A DNA stretch of 64,000 bases from NCBI GenBank assembly GCA_011772755.1, contig WVYX01000306.1, positions 1-64,000 on the forward strand, read 5' to 3'. The notes under the pieces are model-generated. The model was not told where the DNA came from. It saw nothing but the letters and a program-made list of their open reading frames with translations, and ran no database searches. How positions within the stretch are numbered: position 1 is the stretch's first letter; every line of letters starts with the position of its first letter. A program made the position numbers and the translations under genes. Positions 40,061 through 49,352 of this stretch are shown here, piece after piece. The DNA is from Gemmatimonadales bacterium (lineage in GTDB: Bacteria; Gemmatimonadota; Gemmatimonadetes; Gemmatimonadales; GWC2-71-9).

Positions 40061-40120
40061 CTACCAGCGCATCGCGCCCCTCTGCGATGCCATGGAAGCG
40101 CTGGCCGAGCCCCGGTATGG
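40061..40120 (+). pseudogene. Duplicated fragment of the 39170-39817 methyltransferase 5' region
   Basis: CTACCAGCGCATCGCGCCCCTCTGCGATGCCATGGAAGCGCTGGCCGAGCCCCGGTA resembles CTACCACCGCATCGCGCCTCTCTATGATGCCATGGAAGCCCTGGCCGAGCGGCGTTA near 39216. Confidence 0.75.
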
Positions 40121-40543
40121 CGGCCACGCCACGAGTTCCCGAAGTCTCGCGTCGATGCGGTCCGCCAAGCTCAGAGCACGATGTCCGTCCTGGGTCTGTG
40201 TCGCCAGGACATCGCGGATCGCCTCGGACAGGTGGCGCAGCTCCCGCCGAATGTCCTGCCGGTTCAGCCCGAACGCCCCCCACACTGAGAGTTCCCTCCA
40301 GAGCAGCCGTTCAACCACCAGAGCCCGTACGGGGCTCTCGGGCGCTAGGGCAAATACGACCAGGGCGCGGACGAAGTCCCGAGAATGGCACCGGTGGTAA
40401 GCGTTCTTGCCCAGGCGACGGCGCCACTCATTGCGCGCAAGCGTCTCGAGTTCGTCCACTGAGAGCGACCCGAGTTCGGGGTCGATCTCCCGGACGATTC
40501 CCGTATCGGTCCCAGAAAGGGGACACGTCGTGGCAGTGGTCAC
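40061..40543 (-). CDS. Hypothetical protein; C-terminal codons lie antisense to a duplicated methyltransferase fragment
   Basis: Contiguous ORF MTTATTCPLSGTDTGIVREIDPELGS...; 3' end overlaps 40061-40120 repeat. Confidence 0.45.
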   Translation of the reverse strand: MTTATTCPLSGTDTGIVREIDPELGSLSVDELETLARNEWRRRLGKNAYHRCHSRDFVRALVVFALAPESPVRALVVERLLWRELSVWGAFGLNRQDIRRELRHLSEAIRDVLATQTQDGHRALSLADRIDARLRELVAWPPYRGSASASMASQRGAMRW

Positions 40544-40579
40544 TGCGTCCCATCCAATTCCCTAAGCCTTCGAAACACG

Positions 40580-40741
40580 TCAGACCTCCCCTTCGCACTC
40601 CACGTATCGCTCGGGGTCCTCCTCAAACGCCGTCCTGCAGTGCTCCGTGCAGAAGTAGTACGTACCGCCCCTGTACTCGGCCGTCGCGGCGGCCTGCTCC
40701 GCGTCGAAGCGCATCCCACACACAGGGTCACGTACTTCCAT
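40580..40741 (-). CDS. YHS-domain small protein (53 aa, below ORF-track cutoff)
   Basis: Manual translation: MEVRDPVCGMRFDAEQAAATAEYRGGTYYFCTEHCRTAFEEDPERYVECEGEV. Confidence 0.88.
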   Translation of the reverse strand: MEVRDPVCGMRFDAEQAAATAEYRGGTYYFCTEHCRTAFEEDPERYVECEGEV

Positions 40742-40950
40742 GGCTGCCTCCCTTGGTTCAGGCGTTGTCAGTCAGCGCGGGCGCTTGTCCGGTGTCTCAT
40801 CGCGCGGCGACGACACGGCATCGGTTACGGAGATGCAGGCCGGTCCCTGGGCCGCCATCCACCATCCGTGTCCCGAGGGCCAGATCTAAGACCACCTGAC
40901 ACTCGCTTGATAACGATGTCGAACAGCGCACACCCAGTGCGCTGGGTGAC

Positions 40951-41220
40951 CTACCCACGCCGTGCCCGCTTCCACAACGCATTGTAGATCGGGACGAACA
41001 CCAGCCCTGCATAGATCCCATACAGAAAGGATTCCACGAGCCCGATCAAGAAGCCGGTCAGCGTGAGCCACTTGAACCCGGGCAGCGCGATCTCCAACCC
41101 CTGCGCCATGTGCAGCGGCTCGGGGACGATCAACCCCTAGACCACGCACACCACGAAGGTCACCGCCCCGAAGATGCCCAGGGACCAGGTGACCACCTTA
41201 ATGTCGAGCATTGTGCTCAT
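40951..41220 (-). pseudogene. DUF5676-like membrane protein interrupted by an in-frame TAG
   Basis: MSTMLDIKVVTWSLGIFGAVTFVVCVV-*-GLIVPEPLHMAQGLEIALPGFKWLTLTGFLIGLVESFLYGIYAGLVFVPIYNALWKRARRG; both halves in one frame. Confidence 0.75.
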
Positions 41221-41404
41221 CCCCGTCTCCCTGGCCCGCCTCCTCGTGTGTGTGCTCACCGTGCGAGGGGCCGCAGCACCCGCCGTGGCCGCCGTGCCCG
41301 CTATGGCTGCCGTGTCGGCCGTGCCCGCCGTGCATCTTCGCATGCATCCAGAAGAACCCCACGGCGATCGCCAGCCATAACCAGTTCTCCCGTAGCCAGT
41401 CCAT
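41198..41404 (-). CDS. Small His/Gly-rich membrane protein, putative metal-binding
   Basis: MDWLRENWLWLAIAVGFFWMHAKMHGGHGRHGSHSGHGGHGGCCGPSHGEHTHEEAGQ. Confidence 0.7.
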   Translation of the reverse strand: MDWLRENWLWLAIAVGFFWMHAKMHGGHGRHGSHSGHGGHGGCCGPSHGEHTHEEAGQGDGDEHNARH

Positions 41405-41422
41405 CGTCTTGCTCCTGTCGGT

Positions 41423-42073
41423 TTATGCCACCTGTCCGGCCGGCCGGTGCCCGAGACGCGGCACGAAGGCCGGCACCAGGGACCGATACCTCAGGTACGC
41501 TTCGCCGAATTGCGCGATCATCTCCCGCTCCTCCCGCATAGCCAGGCGGTAGTACGCCCCTGTCAGCACCGGCCACATCGCGAGGGTGAGCAGCGTGGGC
41601 CACTGGATGAGCATGCCGATGGTAATGAGGAAGAGCCCGGCGTACTGGGGATGGCGCAGCCGGGTGTAGATACCGTCGGTGACGAGTGCCCCCTGCGCGG
41701 CGTGGACCTGCCGCCACCCGCGCCACATGATCCACAACCCGACGGCCATGATCAGTCCACCAATCTGGCACACGATCAGTGCAGCCCAGGCGGGGAGGCC
41801 CAAGACCGTCGCCAGGAGATGGCCCTCGAGGTGTCCGAATGACGGGCTGCTTCCCAGCTTGGTCGCGAGCAGCCCGCTCAACACATAGATCGTGAGCGGG
41901 AAACCGTACATCTCGACGAACAGCGCGACGATGAATGCCGAGAACACGCCGAGGGTTCGCCACTCGATCTTGCGGCGGGGTCGCAGAAACGCGATCACGA
42001 ACCCGCCGAACACGAGCACGTGCATCACTACCAGCGACCAGAGGCCGTAGTCGTACGGCTGTTGAGTCGTCAT
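41423..42073 (-). CDS. Isoprenylcysteine carboxyl methyltransferase family membrane protein
   Basis: LVTDGIYTRLRHPQYAGLFLITIGMLIQWPTL...REEREMIAQFGEAYLRYR. Confidence 0.82.
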   Translation of the reverse strand: MTTQQPYDYGLWSLVVMHVLVFGGFVIAFLRPRRKIEWRTLGVFSAFIVALFVEMYGFPLTIYVLSGLLATKLGSSPSFGHLEGHLLATVLGLPAWAALIVCQIGGLIMAVGLWIMWRGWRQVHAAQGALVTDGIYTRLRHPQYAGLFLITIGMLIQWPTLLTLAMWPVLTGAYYRLAMREEREMIAQFGEAYLRYRSLVPAFVPRLGHRPAGQVA

Positions 42074-42323
42074 CGCGCCTTCCTGTAGAAGCCGTGCTAG
42101 TGCTTCCAACGCGTTAGTGAGCAAGAGGAATGCCGCAGCAGTTTGTTGTGAGATAATGCCAAGCCGCGCAACGCGTTCCGTGTTGCTCGGCAGCAAGCTG
42201 GGGGTAGGCAGGGCGGGTTGAGAGCCCCGGTGCTCGGGTGGAATAGCCCGCATCCGGGGCGGGCGCGACGAGCGAGACTCAGCAGTCCGACGTGGTCGCC
42301 GGTGCACCCCGCTCGGCGGCAGG

Positions 42324-42336
42324 GCACGAGCCGTGC
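42324..42336. promoter_or_regulatory. Palindrome GCACG-AGC-CGTGC, copy 1
   Basis: Located 43 nt before an ATG opening MAHCRCIISGE; same spacing as copy 2. Confidence 0.4.
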
Positions 42337-42423
42337 ACGGAGGGGTCAGCGGGACGGACTAACCCTATGGCGCACTGCAGGTGCATCATCAGCGGGGAAC
42401 CGGGCGCCGCCCCCACCGTCGTG

Positions 42424-42732
42424 CTACAACAATGTCCCCGCGCGGTACGTATGCCGTGTACCCCGGCCGGCGCGGGCGACCGCGCCGCAGAGCACCGCCG
42501 CAGTCACCTGGTCCGGATCGTACACCACGTGGGCGACCGGTGGATGGAGTCTCACCGCGGCGCTCGCGACGCCCCCCACGCGGACCAGGGCGTTGCACAC
42601 CCGGCGCGCACACGTATCGCAATGCATACCGCTGATGACGAGGCGTGCTTCCACCGTGCCGTGGCTCACCGCCCCCGTCTCGAGCTCCACCGGATGTATG
42701 TCGCAGTCACACTCCGTTCTGTCCGCTGCCAT
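42424..42732 (-). CDS. HMA-domain protein with CxC N-terminal extension (paralog 1)
   Basis: ECDCDIHPVELE...ARLVISGMHCDTCARRVCNALVRVGGV. Confidence 0.78.
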   Translation of the reverse strand: MAADRTECDCDIHPVELETGAVSHGTVEARLVISGMHCDTCARRVCNALVRVGGVASAAVRLHPPVAHVVYDPDQVTAAVLCGAVARAGRGTRHTYRAGTLL

Positions 42733-43163
42733 TCCGACCTCCCGTCCGGTCACCTCCGGGCGCCAACGGCGCCTTTCTGACCGCGAGCACACTGCTCCGG
42801 CTGGCGTGGCGGTGGGGACGGGCATTCCGGACGCACCCCCCGGCGCCCGGTCCCCTCACTGCACTGGCCCAGCGCGTCGGCCCGGTCGTGCCCCTCTACA
42901 GCGTTGCATAGAGCGCGCCGCGGGGATGCGTGGCCTAACGAGCTGCGACCACCGGGGATAGCAGATGCATGCCCAAGCTTGGGTCGCCATACCTGTGGGC
43001 CGATTGAGCCACCAATTGCGTGATTTCACCCCCGCCGTCCGACGCCCGGCTGCGTCAACCGACCCATGTTGCCGGGGAACTGCCCCAGGCGCCGGTCTCT
43101 CGGCACCAGCGCCTGCGTGCGTAACTTCGGGCGGGATGGTGAGATAAACTGCGCCGAACGGAG

Positions 43164-43176
43164 GCACGCGCCGTGC
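43164..43176. promoter_or_regulatory. Palindrome GCACG-CGC-CGTGC, copy 2
   Basis: 43 nt before ATG at 43207. Confidence 0.4.
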
Positions 43177-43206
43177 GCAAGGCGTGGAGAATGGGAGGCT
43201 GAAGCA

Positions 43207-43326
43207 ATGGCGAACTGCATCTGCATCACCGGCGGAGAGCGCGCAGCTGAGGCGGCGCTCCCCGACATCGCTGGCGTGCTCGAACGGCACCGGTCGCTGT
43301 TCGTTCGGGCGCGGGCGTTCGCCTGA
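43207..43326 (+). CDS. Short Cys-containing ORF (39 aa)
   Basis: MANCICITGGERAAEAALPDIAGVLERHRSLFVRARAFA; start resembles 42367 MAHCRCIISGE. Confidence 0.4.
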   Translation: MANCICITGGERAAEAALPDIAGVLERHRSLFVRARAFA

Positions 43327-43337
43327 GGGATGCAGCC

Positions 43338-44432
43338 GTGGTGACCCCGGGGCTCGTCTCGGTCGTGCGCGGGGGCCCGTCCGGGCTCGCGGCCGCCATC
43401 GCGCTGGCGCGGCAGGACATTCCGGTCACCGTGTACGAGCAGCACCGGGACGTGGGGGTGCGGTTCCACGGCGACTTCCAGGGTCTCGAGAACTGGACAA
43501 GCGAGGAGGATGTCCTGTCGTGGCTCGCCGGATTGGGGATCGCGTTGGACTGCCGCTACCGGCCGACCCACGAGGTGACCCTCGTAGATCCCGCGCTGGT
43601 GCCGGCACAGGTCCGGGCAGACCGTCCCCTCCTGTACCTGGTCAAGCGCGGTTCGGACGCCGACTCCCTCGACTCGTGCCTCCGGGTTCAGGCCGAAACG
43701 GCAGGCGTGCGCTTTGAGTTCGGGAGGCGCGTCGACCCGGGCGACCTGCCAGAGCCGGTGATTGTGGCGACCGGCCCGCGAGGGACCCAGGCGGTGGTGG
43801 CCGGCATCGTGGCCGAGACTTCGCACCCCGACCAGCTGGTCGTCATCGCGCGGGACTCCCTCGCACCAAAGTGCTACGCCTACTGCATCGTCTGGCGCGG
43901 CCGCGCCACCCTCGCCGCGGCGCTCGCCCGGGAGTTTCACTCAGCATGGCAGTGCTTCGAGCGGGCGCGTGCGGCGTTCGCGATCCTCGGCCTTTCGGAG
44001 TTTCACCATGAGCACCGATTCGGCGGTCGAGCCAACATCTGCCTCCGGCGCCAGCTGGTGCAGGCACGCCGTCTCTACGTAGGCGAGGCCGCTGGGCTTC
44101 AGGATTACCTCCTCGGGTTCGGCTTGCGCTACGCACTCCTCTCGGGCCACCTAGCTGCCCGGTCCCTGCTGACGGGTGAACCGTACGCCGGCCCCGTGAG
44201 TCGGTGCCTGCGCGAGCACTTCCGCGCCGGGTTCGTAAACCGCCTGCTCTACAATCAACTCGGCGACCGCGGGTACCGCTGGTTCATCCGGTGGATGCAC
44301 CGGGGAGGCGACGTCCGCCAGCGGGCGCGCCGGGTGTATTCGCTCACTCCGCTCCACCGAGTTCTCTGGCCGCTCGCCCGCGCTATGGCCCGTCGAGATG
44401 GGTGCCTGGACGTCAGAGAGACGACTCGGTAA
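43338..44432 (+). CDS. FAD-dependent oxidoreductase (geranylgeranyl-reductase-like)
   Basis: VSVVRGGPSGLAAAIALARQDIPVTVYEQ; YVGEAAGLQDYLLGFGLRYALLSGHLAA. Confidence 0.78.
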   Translation: MVTPGLVSVVRGGPSGLAAAIALARQDIPVTVYEQHRDVGVRFHGDFQGLENWTSEEDVLSWLAGLGIALDCRYRPTHEVTLVDPALVPAQVRADRPLLYLVKRGSDADSLDSCLRVQAETAGVRFEFGRRVDPGDLPEPVIVATGPRGTQAVVAGIVAETSHPDQLVVIARDSLAPKCYAYCIVWRGRATLAAALAREFHSAWQCFERARAAFAILGLSEFHHEHRFGGRANICLRRQLVQARRLYVGEAAGLQDYLLGFGLRYALLSGHLAARSLLTGEPYAGPVSRCLREHFRAGFVNRLLYNQLGDRGYRWFIRWMHRGGDVRQRARRVYSLTPLHRVLWPLARAMARRDGCLDVRETTR

Positions 44433-44492
44433 CGAAGTCCAGGGGACAATGACCCGATACCTGATCCGAATCGCACGGAGGAGGAAACAGTC

Positions 44493-45011
44493 ATGATCAC
44501 CAAGTTGCTCGTGGGTGGCGGCGCCTTGCTGAGTTTGGCAGCTCCCCTCGAGACCGCGAGCTCCGCGATCCCGCCCGCTATGACGGGCGCCGTTGCCCAC
44601 AGCTCACAGGATACTGCCTACGCGACGCAGATCAGCGAAGGCGAGGTCACGCTGGAGCTTGAGCCCCGGTGGGAAGACAGCGTCCTCGTGGTCGAGGTAC
44701 GAGCCAACACGCATTCGGTGGACCTGAGTGGGATCAACCTGCGCGAGGTGGCGCGCCTCGTCGTCGACGACACGTCGGTAACGCCAGTGGAGGCCGGGTC
44801 CCTCAGCGGGCACCACGCCACAGCGAAGCTGGTATTCCACCTCGCCGAGCGCCCCACCAGTTTCGCGATCGAGATTCGGGACGTGCCGGACGTGCCGCTA
44901 CGGCTGTTGAAGTGGCCGGCTGGTGACGCGAAAGCCCTAGTATCCGCCTGGTTGCCACGCACCGGCGAAAGGCGAACATCCCTGAGACGCCGGGCCTCGG
45001 CGGGACGCTAA
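44493..45011 (+). CDS. Hypothetical secreted protein
   Basis: Signal-like N-terminus, contiguous ORF. Confidence 0.5.
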   Translation: MITKLLVGGGALLSLAAPLETASSAIPPAMTGAVAHSSQDTAYATQISEGEVTLELEPRWEDSVLVVEVRANTHSVDLSGINLREVARLVVDDTSVTPVEAGSLSGHHATAKLVFHLAERPTSFAIEIRDVPDVPLRLLKWPAGDAKALVSAWLPRTGERRTSLRRRASAGR

Positions 45012-45075
45012 GGGCAGGTCTTGCGCTCGGTCCTCTTGCCGCGTGGGAGGCGAACGGGTGAGAGGCGCTACGGGA

Positions 45076-45561
45076 TCAGGTGCCTTCCCCAGCTCCTTCG
45101 AGCGCGTACCCCGCCTCGGTCCACGCCCGCATCCCACCGGTCAGGTTGTACACGTTCGTATAGCCCAGGAAGGCAAGGGCAGACGACGCAGCAGCGCTCA
45201 TGCTCCCCCTTCGGCAGTATACCACGATCTTCGCACCCTTGTCGTCGGGCAACTGGTCGAGGTTGGCCGGGACCTGGTCAAACGGGATGCTCAAATCGGT
45301 GCCGGGGATGTCGCCGGCATGTGGCACGTGGACATTCACGAGCACGAAGCCCCGCTCGCGCATCATCTCGTTCAGCTGGTCGGGCGTAATTTCCGTGTAG
45401 GCAGCTGGAGCCACACTCTGCGGGGCCTCGGTCCCCGGCGCTACCCGCTCGACCGCCTCCCCAACTCGTTCCCCGTCCCTTCGGTCATCACCTTGCCCGC
45501 ACGCCGCCAGGGCTCCGCTGCCGAGCACAATCATCCATAGAAGCCTGTTTGCCGTTCCCAT
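45076..45561 (-). CDS. Rhodanese-like lipoprotein
   Basis: GALAACGQ lipobox; [10 protein letters not shown]...[41 protein letters not shown]. Confidence 0.88.
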   Translation of the reverse strand: MGTANRLLWMIVLGSGALAACGQGDDRRDGERVGEAVERVAPGTEAPQSVAPAAYTEITPDQLNEMMRERGFVLVNVHVPHAGDIPGTDLSIPFDQVPANLDQLPDDKGAKIVVYCRRGSMSAAASSALAFLGYTNVYNLTGGMRAWTEAGYALEGAGEGT

Positions 45562-45622
45562 GGTTCTCTCCTTTGAACACAGTCGTTCACGAGTTCCGTG
45601 GTGCCGCATGGTACCGCTGTAG

Positions 45623-46819
45623 TCAGAACGCCGGTACCGGGATGGTGCCCCAGGTGTGCCGCGGAGGCATATCCATCGTCATGACCACCCTAGCGTTCTC
45701 GAGGTCGGAGAAGAACAGTGGAAAGCGCAGCACCCCCACTGCGAGGGCGCGATTCGCGGGTACCGGCCGCCCCGCCGAAGTCTGGGCCTCGGTGAAGATC
45801 ACCCGTTGTCTAGGGGAGTCCGCGCCGGCACGCAGCTGGCGCAGCGGCTTCAGCGCGTACATCTCTGCCAGGTGCCTGACGGTCGCGAACAGGCCGGAGC
45901 TCCCTTCGCCTCCGTGATGCGACTCGTGCTCCGCTAGGTCGGCGATCAGGTGCTGCATCATGTAATCTTGTGGCAGAACGTAGGCGACGAGCGTGTGATC
46001 TCTCTCGTGCGCCGACACGCGCTCCAGCACTTGAGGATCCGCCAGGGCCGTCCCTAGTCGCTCGCGGAGCGTCTCCTTATCCCCGGCCGTCATCGACACT
46101 GCCACGATGTTGCCCTCACGCACGGTGGTGAGCTGCGCCTTCGAGTAGCTTCGCAAGGCCGCCGCCGCCCCCAGGGAAGCGACGAGACTGATTCCGAAGA
46201 GCAGCGCCAACGTCGATGCTCCTACGGGCCGGCCGCCGGTCACGCGCGCCAGCATCCGGCCACCTGGCTCTCCCGGGACGAACATCGGCATTGACCGCGC
46301 GTACGAGCGGTACCACGCTCCATACCGTCGCGTCATGCGGCGCTCTTCATCCCGCGCCAGCACGTAGTACAGGAACAGCATCGCCACGTACAGCACGAGG
46401 ATGATGAAGCGGGGCCAGTACAGCAGCAGTCCCAAGCCGGCCACAGCAAGACCCAGATACTGGGGGTGGCGAATTCGGGCGTAGAGACCGCGGGACACCA
46501 CTCCGCGTTTGAAGAGCTTCGCCGAATACACCTGGAAGGCGCAGATCAGGAAGATCACGAGCCCGACGCCAAAGAGGATCGGCCCCAGGTACGTGAGTCC
46601 GGTCAAGACCGGGTCACTGCTGTCGCTGATGTGGGGCAGGAAGAAGGCGGTCAGCCAGGCAGTCGCCGGACGGGCTTCGAGGAACTGCAGGATCGGAGCA
46701 TAGATGGAATAGAAGTAGGCCGTGAACGGCGTGATCATGACGATCACCTCGAGGGCAACGGCCAGGTAGAAGACGAACGCTGCCCAGGGGCCGGCGACCG
46801 CCCACTTGCGTCTAGACAT
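45623..46819 (-). CDS. Isoprenylcysteine methyltransferase-like membrane domain plus C-terminal periplasmic domain
   Basis: [28 protein letters not shown]...[28 protein letters not shown] then ~200-aa unassigned region. Confidence 0.72.
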   Translation of the reverse strand: MSRRKWAVAGPWAAFVFYLAVALEVIVMITPFTAYFYSIYAPILQFLEARPATAWLTAFFLPHISDSSDPVLTGLTYLGPILFGVGLVIFLICAFQVYSAKLFKRGVVSRGLYARIRHPQYLGLAVAGLGLLLYWPRFIILVLYVAMLFLYYVLARDEERRMTRRYGAWYRSYARSMPMFVPGEPGGRMLARVTGGRPVGASTLALLFGISLVASLGAAAALRSYSKAQLTTVREGNIVAVSMTAGDKETLRERLGTALADPQVLERVSAHERDHTLVAYVLPQDYMMQHLIADLAEHESHHGGEGSSGLFATVRHLAEMYALKPLRQLRAGADSPRQRVIFTEAQTSAGRPVPANRALAVGVLRFPLFFSDLENARVVMTMDMPPRHTWGTIPVPAF

Positions 46820-46941
46820 CTTGAATCCCTCCGCTGAAATCGCGTTCAATGATGGTGTAACCCGTCAAGTGACGCCTCCGACATCGCCGAGCCCAACGGC
46901 CGGGTCCGGCATGGCACTCCAAGGCATCTGGTTCTGCGCCA

Positions 46942-47766
46942 TCAGCCGGCCCCGGCCACCACCGGGCGCATGCCGCGCCGAGCACGGAGGGCCAGCAGCA
47001 ACAACAGCGTGCTCCCGCCCACGATGGCGACGGCAGCGATGGCCTGGGCGGTGGTAAATCCCCACAGCAATCGGTCGTCCTTCGCGCGGACGAACTCGAC
47101 GAAGAACCGCTCGATGCCGGTCAGGACCAGGTATAGCGCGAAGAGCCATCCGGCCGGCACCGAGCGCCGGCGTAGCGCCCACAACACCGTGAAGATCAAG
47201 GACAGTGCAAGCGCGGAATAGAGCATCGTGGGGTGAACGGCGACGAGCGTGCTATCAGGGATATCGCTCGGCAACATCACGCCGAACTCAGACCGCAGCA
47301 CGCCCGCCGTAGATGGCGGGGCGCCCCGCGGGAACGCTACGGCCCACGGGAGGTCCGAGGGAAGTCCATAGCTGTCGCCCGAAAAGAAGCAGCCGATACG
47401 GCCGATCCCTTGCCCCAGGGCGAGGGCGGGTGCGAAGGCGTCCGCCGCGACGCCCAGCGGCAGCCGTTTGCGGCGTATCGCAAACCAGACGGCAGCGGCA
47501 CCGCCGATCAGCCCGCCGTACCACACGAAGCCTCCTCGGGCCAGGAGCGCACCCGGATCTCCGTATAGCAGGACGTAGTAGAGCCTCCCACCGGCGAACC
47601 CGCCGATGAGAGCGTAGACGAACAGGCGCCACGCAGCGTCGCTGCCGAGGCCATGCTCGCGGAAGCCGCGGGCCGCAACCCAGCCGGCCACGAGGGCCGC
47701 CGCCGCTACCAGGACACCGTACGTGGACACCGAGAAGTGGCCGATTCGGAACAGGGTCGGAAGCAT
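46942..47766 (-). CDS. lgt: Prolipoprotein diacylglyceryl transferase
   Basis: GGLIGGAAAVWFAIRRKRLP...LGQGIGRIGCFFSGDSYG; VHPTMLYSA. Confidence 0.9.
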   Translation of the reverse strand: MLPTLFRIGHFSVSTYGVLVAAAALVAGWVAARGFREHGLGSDAAWRLFVYALIGGFAGGRLYYVLLYGDPGALLARGGFVWYGGLIGGAAAVWFAIRRKRLPLGVAADAFAPALALGQGIGRIGCFFSGDSYGLPSDLPWAVAFPRGAPPSTAGVLRSEFGVMLPSDIPDSTLVAVHPTMLYSALALSLIFTVLWALRRRSVPAGWLFALYLVLTGIERFFVEFVRAKDDRLLWGFTTAQAIAAVAIVGGSTLLLLLALRARRGMRPVVAGAG

Positions 47767-47857
47767 TATGACGCTCCTGATTCACGTTCGCCCGACTTGC
47801 CACGCTCCTCTGCAGCAGCAGTTCTACGGTTGCGCGATCCGGGATACTGGAGCCTCA

Positions 47858-48046
47858 TCATCGTTCGAGCCGCAGGTGCGTGCCGTCTCCGTGCCTTACC
47901 TCGGAGAGGGGACACTCATCACAGGCAGCGGGGTCCGCCGCGTCAGGGCAGCCGTAACACGGTGACGAAGAGTTGTCTCCACGCCAGGTGAGACCGAACA
48001 GCGCGAAGAGCCCCACCAGCACGAGAACACTGATCACCGCACTCAT
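47858..48046 (-). CDS. Small TM protein with CxxC...CxxC tail, overlapping rnfA
   Basis: MSAVISVLVLVGLFALFGLTWRGDNSSSPCYGCPDAADPAACDECPLSE; start codon overlaps rnfA stop. Confidence 0.65.
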   Translation of the reverse strand: MSAVISVLVLVGLFALFGLTWRGDNSSSPCYGCPDAADPAACDECPLSEVRHGDGTHLRLER

Positions 48047-48621
48047 GTCGCACTCAGCAATCCGGCGAAGCCCATGAAGGCCAGGGACAGTGCCCCAGCG
48101 ATGATGAACACGAGAGCTGCGCCCCTCGCGACGGCAGGGATGCTGGAGAACTCGGTCTCCTGCCGAATCGACGCCATGAGGACCAGGGCGAGGGTCAGGC
48201 CAGCGCCGGCGCCGACGGCGAAGGCGAGGCCCTCGAAGAACCCGTATCCGCGGTTCGTCTGGAAGATCGCGAGATAGAGGATGGCACAGTTGGTGGTGAT
48301 GAGGGGGAGGAACATGCCCAGCTCGCGAAACAGCCGAGGGCTGACCTTCTTGATCACCATCTCGACGATCTGCACCACCGAGGCGATCACCACGATGAAG
48401 GAGATGAGGCGGAGGTACGGGGCATACGCAAGCACGAAGGTATTGAGGATCCAGGTGCAGACAGACGTCACCACGAGGACGAAGATGTCCGCCGCACCCA
48501 TCCGCAGCGCGGTGGACACCCTGGCTGAGACGCCCATGAAGGGGCAGAGACCGAGGAAGTAGAACAACGTGAAGTTGTTCACCACCATCGCCGAGACGAA
48601 AATCCAGACGACGTTCTCCAT
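48043..48621 (-). CDS. rnfA: RnfA/NqrE-family integral membrane subunit
   Basis: VVNNFTLFYFLGLCPFMGVSARVSTALRMG...LPLITTNCAILYLAIFQ. Confidence 0.9.
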   Translation of the reverse strand: MENVVWIFVSAMVVNNFTLFYFLGLCPFMGVSARVSTALRMGAADIFVLVVTSVCTWILNTFVLAYAPYLRLISFIVVIASVVQIVEMVIKKVSPRLFRELGMFLPLITTNCAILYLAIFQTNRGYGFFEGLAFAVGAGAGLTLALVLMASIRQETEFSSIPAVARGAALVFIIAGALSLAFMGFAGLLSAT

Positions 48622-49352
48622 CACGCGGCCCTCTTGACTACCGCCAGTCGGCTCCACTCACGGGCCTTTCGGCGGGCCTCTCGTCGGAGACCGATCCAGC
48701 CGAACGCAAGGAGGAGGAAGCCGATAGCCAGGAAACCGCCCGGCGGCAGGATCATGACGGTCCACGGCTGGTAGGACGCCCCGAAGAGGCCGTGACCCAG
48801 GAAACTCCCATAGCCGATCACCTCGCGCACCGCACCCATGAGGAACAAAGCGAGGATGAAGCCCGAACCGGTCCCGATGGCATCCAACAGTGACCGTCCC
48901 ACGGGCCGTCTGGAGGCGAACGCCTCCTGGCGACTCAGGATCATGCAGTTGACCACTATGAGATACACGAACGCACCGAGTGCCTTGTGCACCTGGGGGA
49001 CTGTCGCCTCCATCACCATGTCGGCGATGGTCACCCAGGTCGCGATGATCAGGATGTAGGTCGAGAGTCGGATCGCTTCCGGGATCACGCGCTTGAAGCT
49101 GGAGACCAGCAGGCTCGACCCCACGAGCACGGAGAACGTGGCGGTACCCATGGCGAGGCTGTTGGCCACGGTATTGGTGACGGCCAGGGCCGGGCAGAGG
49201 CCGAGGAGCTGGCGAAAGACCGGGTTTTCACGCCAGAGGCCTCGCAGGAGATCATGTCCCGGTGTCGTGCGTCTGATCCGGATCGCAGAAGCACCGGCGT
49301 GCCCGCAGTGGGACCCGCGTACGACCTCTTCCGCCGACTCCTGTCTCTTCAT
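48621..49352 (-). CDS. rnfE: RnfE/NqrD-family integral membrane subunit
   Basis: LLRGLWRENPVFRQLLGLCPALAVTNTVANSLAMG...LIVVNCMILSRQEAFAS. Confidence 0.9.
   Translation of the reverse strand: MKRQESAEEVVRGSHCGHAGASAIRIRRTTPGHDLLRGLWRENPVFRQLLGLCPALAVTNTVANSLAMGTATFSVLVGSSLLVSSFKRVIPEAIRLSTYILIIATWVTIADMVMEATVPQVHKALGAFVYLIVVNCMILSRQEAFASRRPVGRSLLDAIGTGSGFILALFLMGAVREVIGYGSFLGHGLFGASYQPWTVMILPPGGFLAIGFLLLAFGWIGLRREARRKAREWSRLAVVKRAA

Noticed and set aside
41137-41139. Pyrrolysine explanation for the DUF5676 TAG
   Set aside because: No pyl genes or methylamine context; TAG also ends the same gene; point mutation or error is simpler.
42292-42780. 162-aa + strand ORF beginning MAHCRCIISGE
   Set aside because: Only its first ~11 codons resemble the 43207 ORF; the rest is antisense to the HMA gene, so the full ORF is not called.
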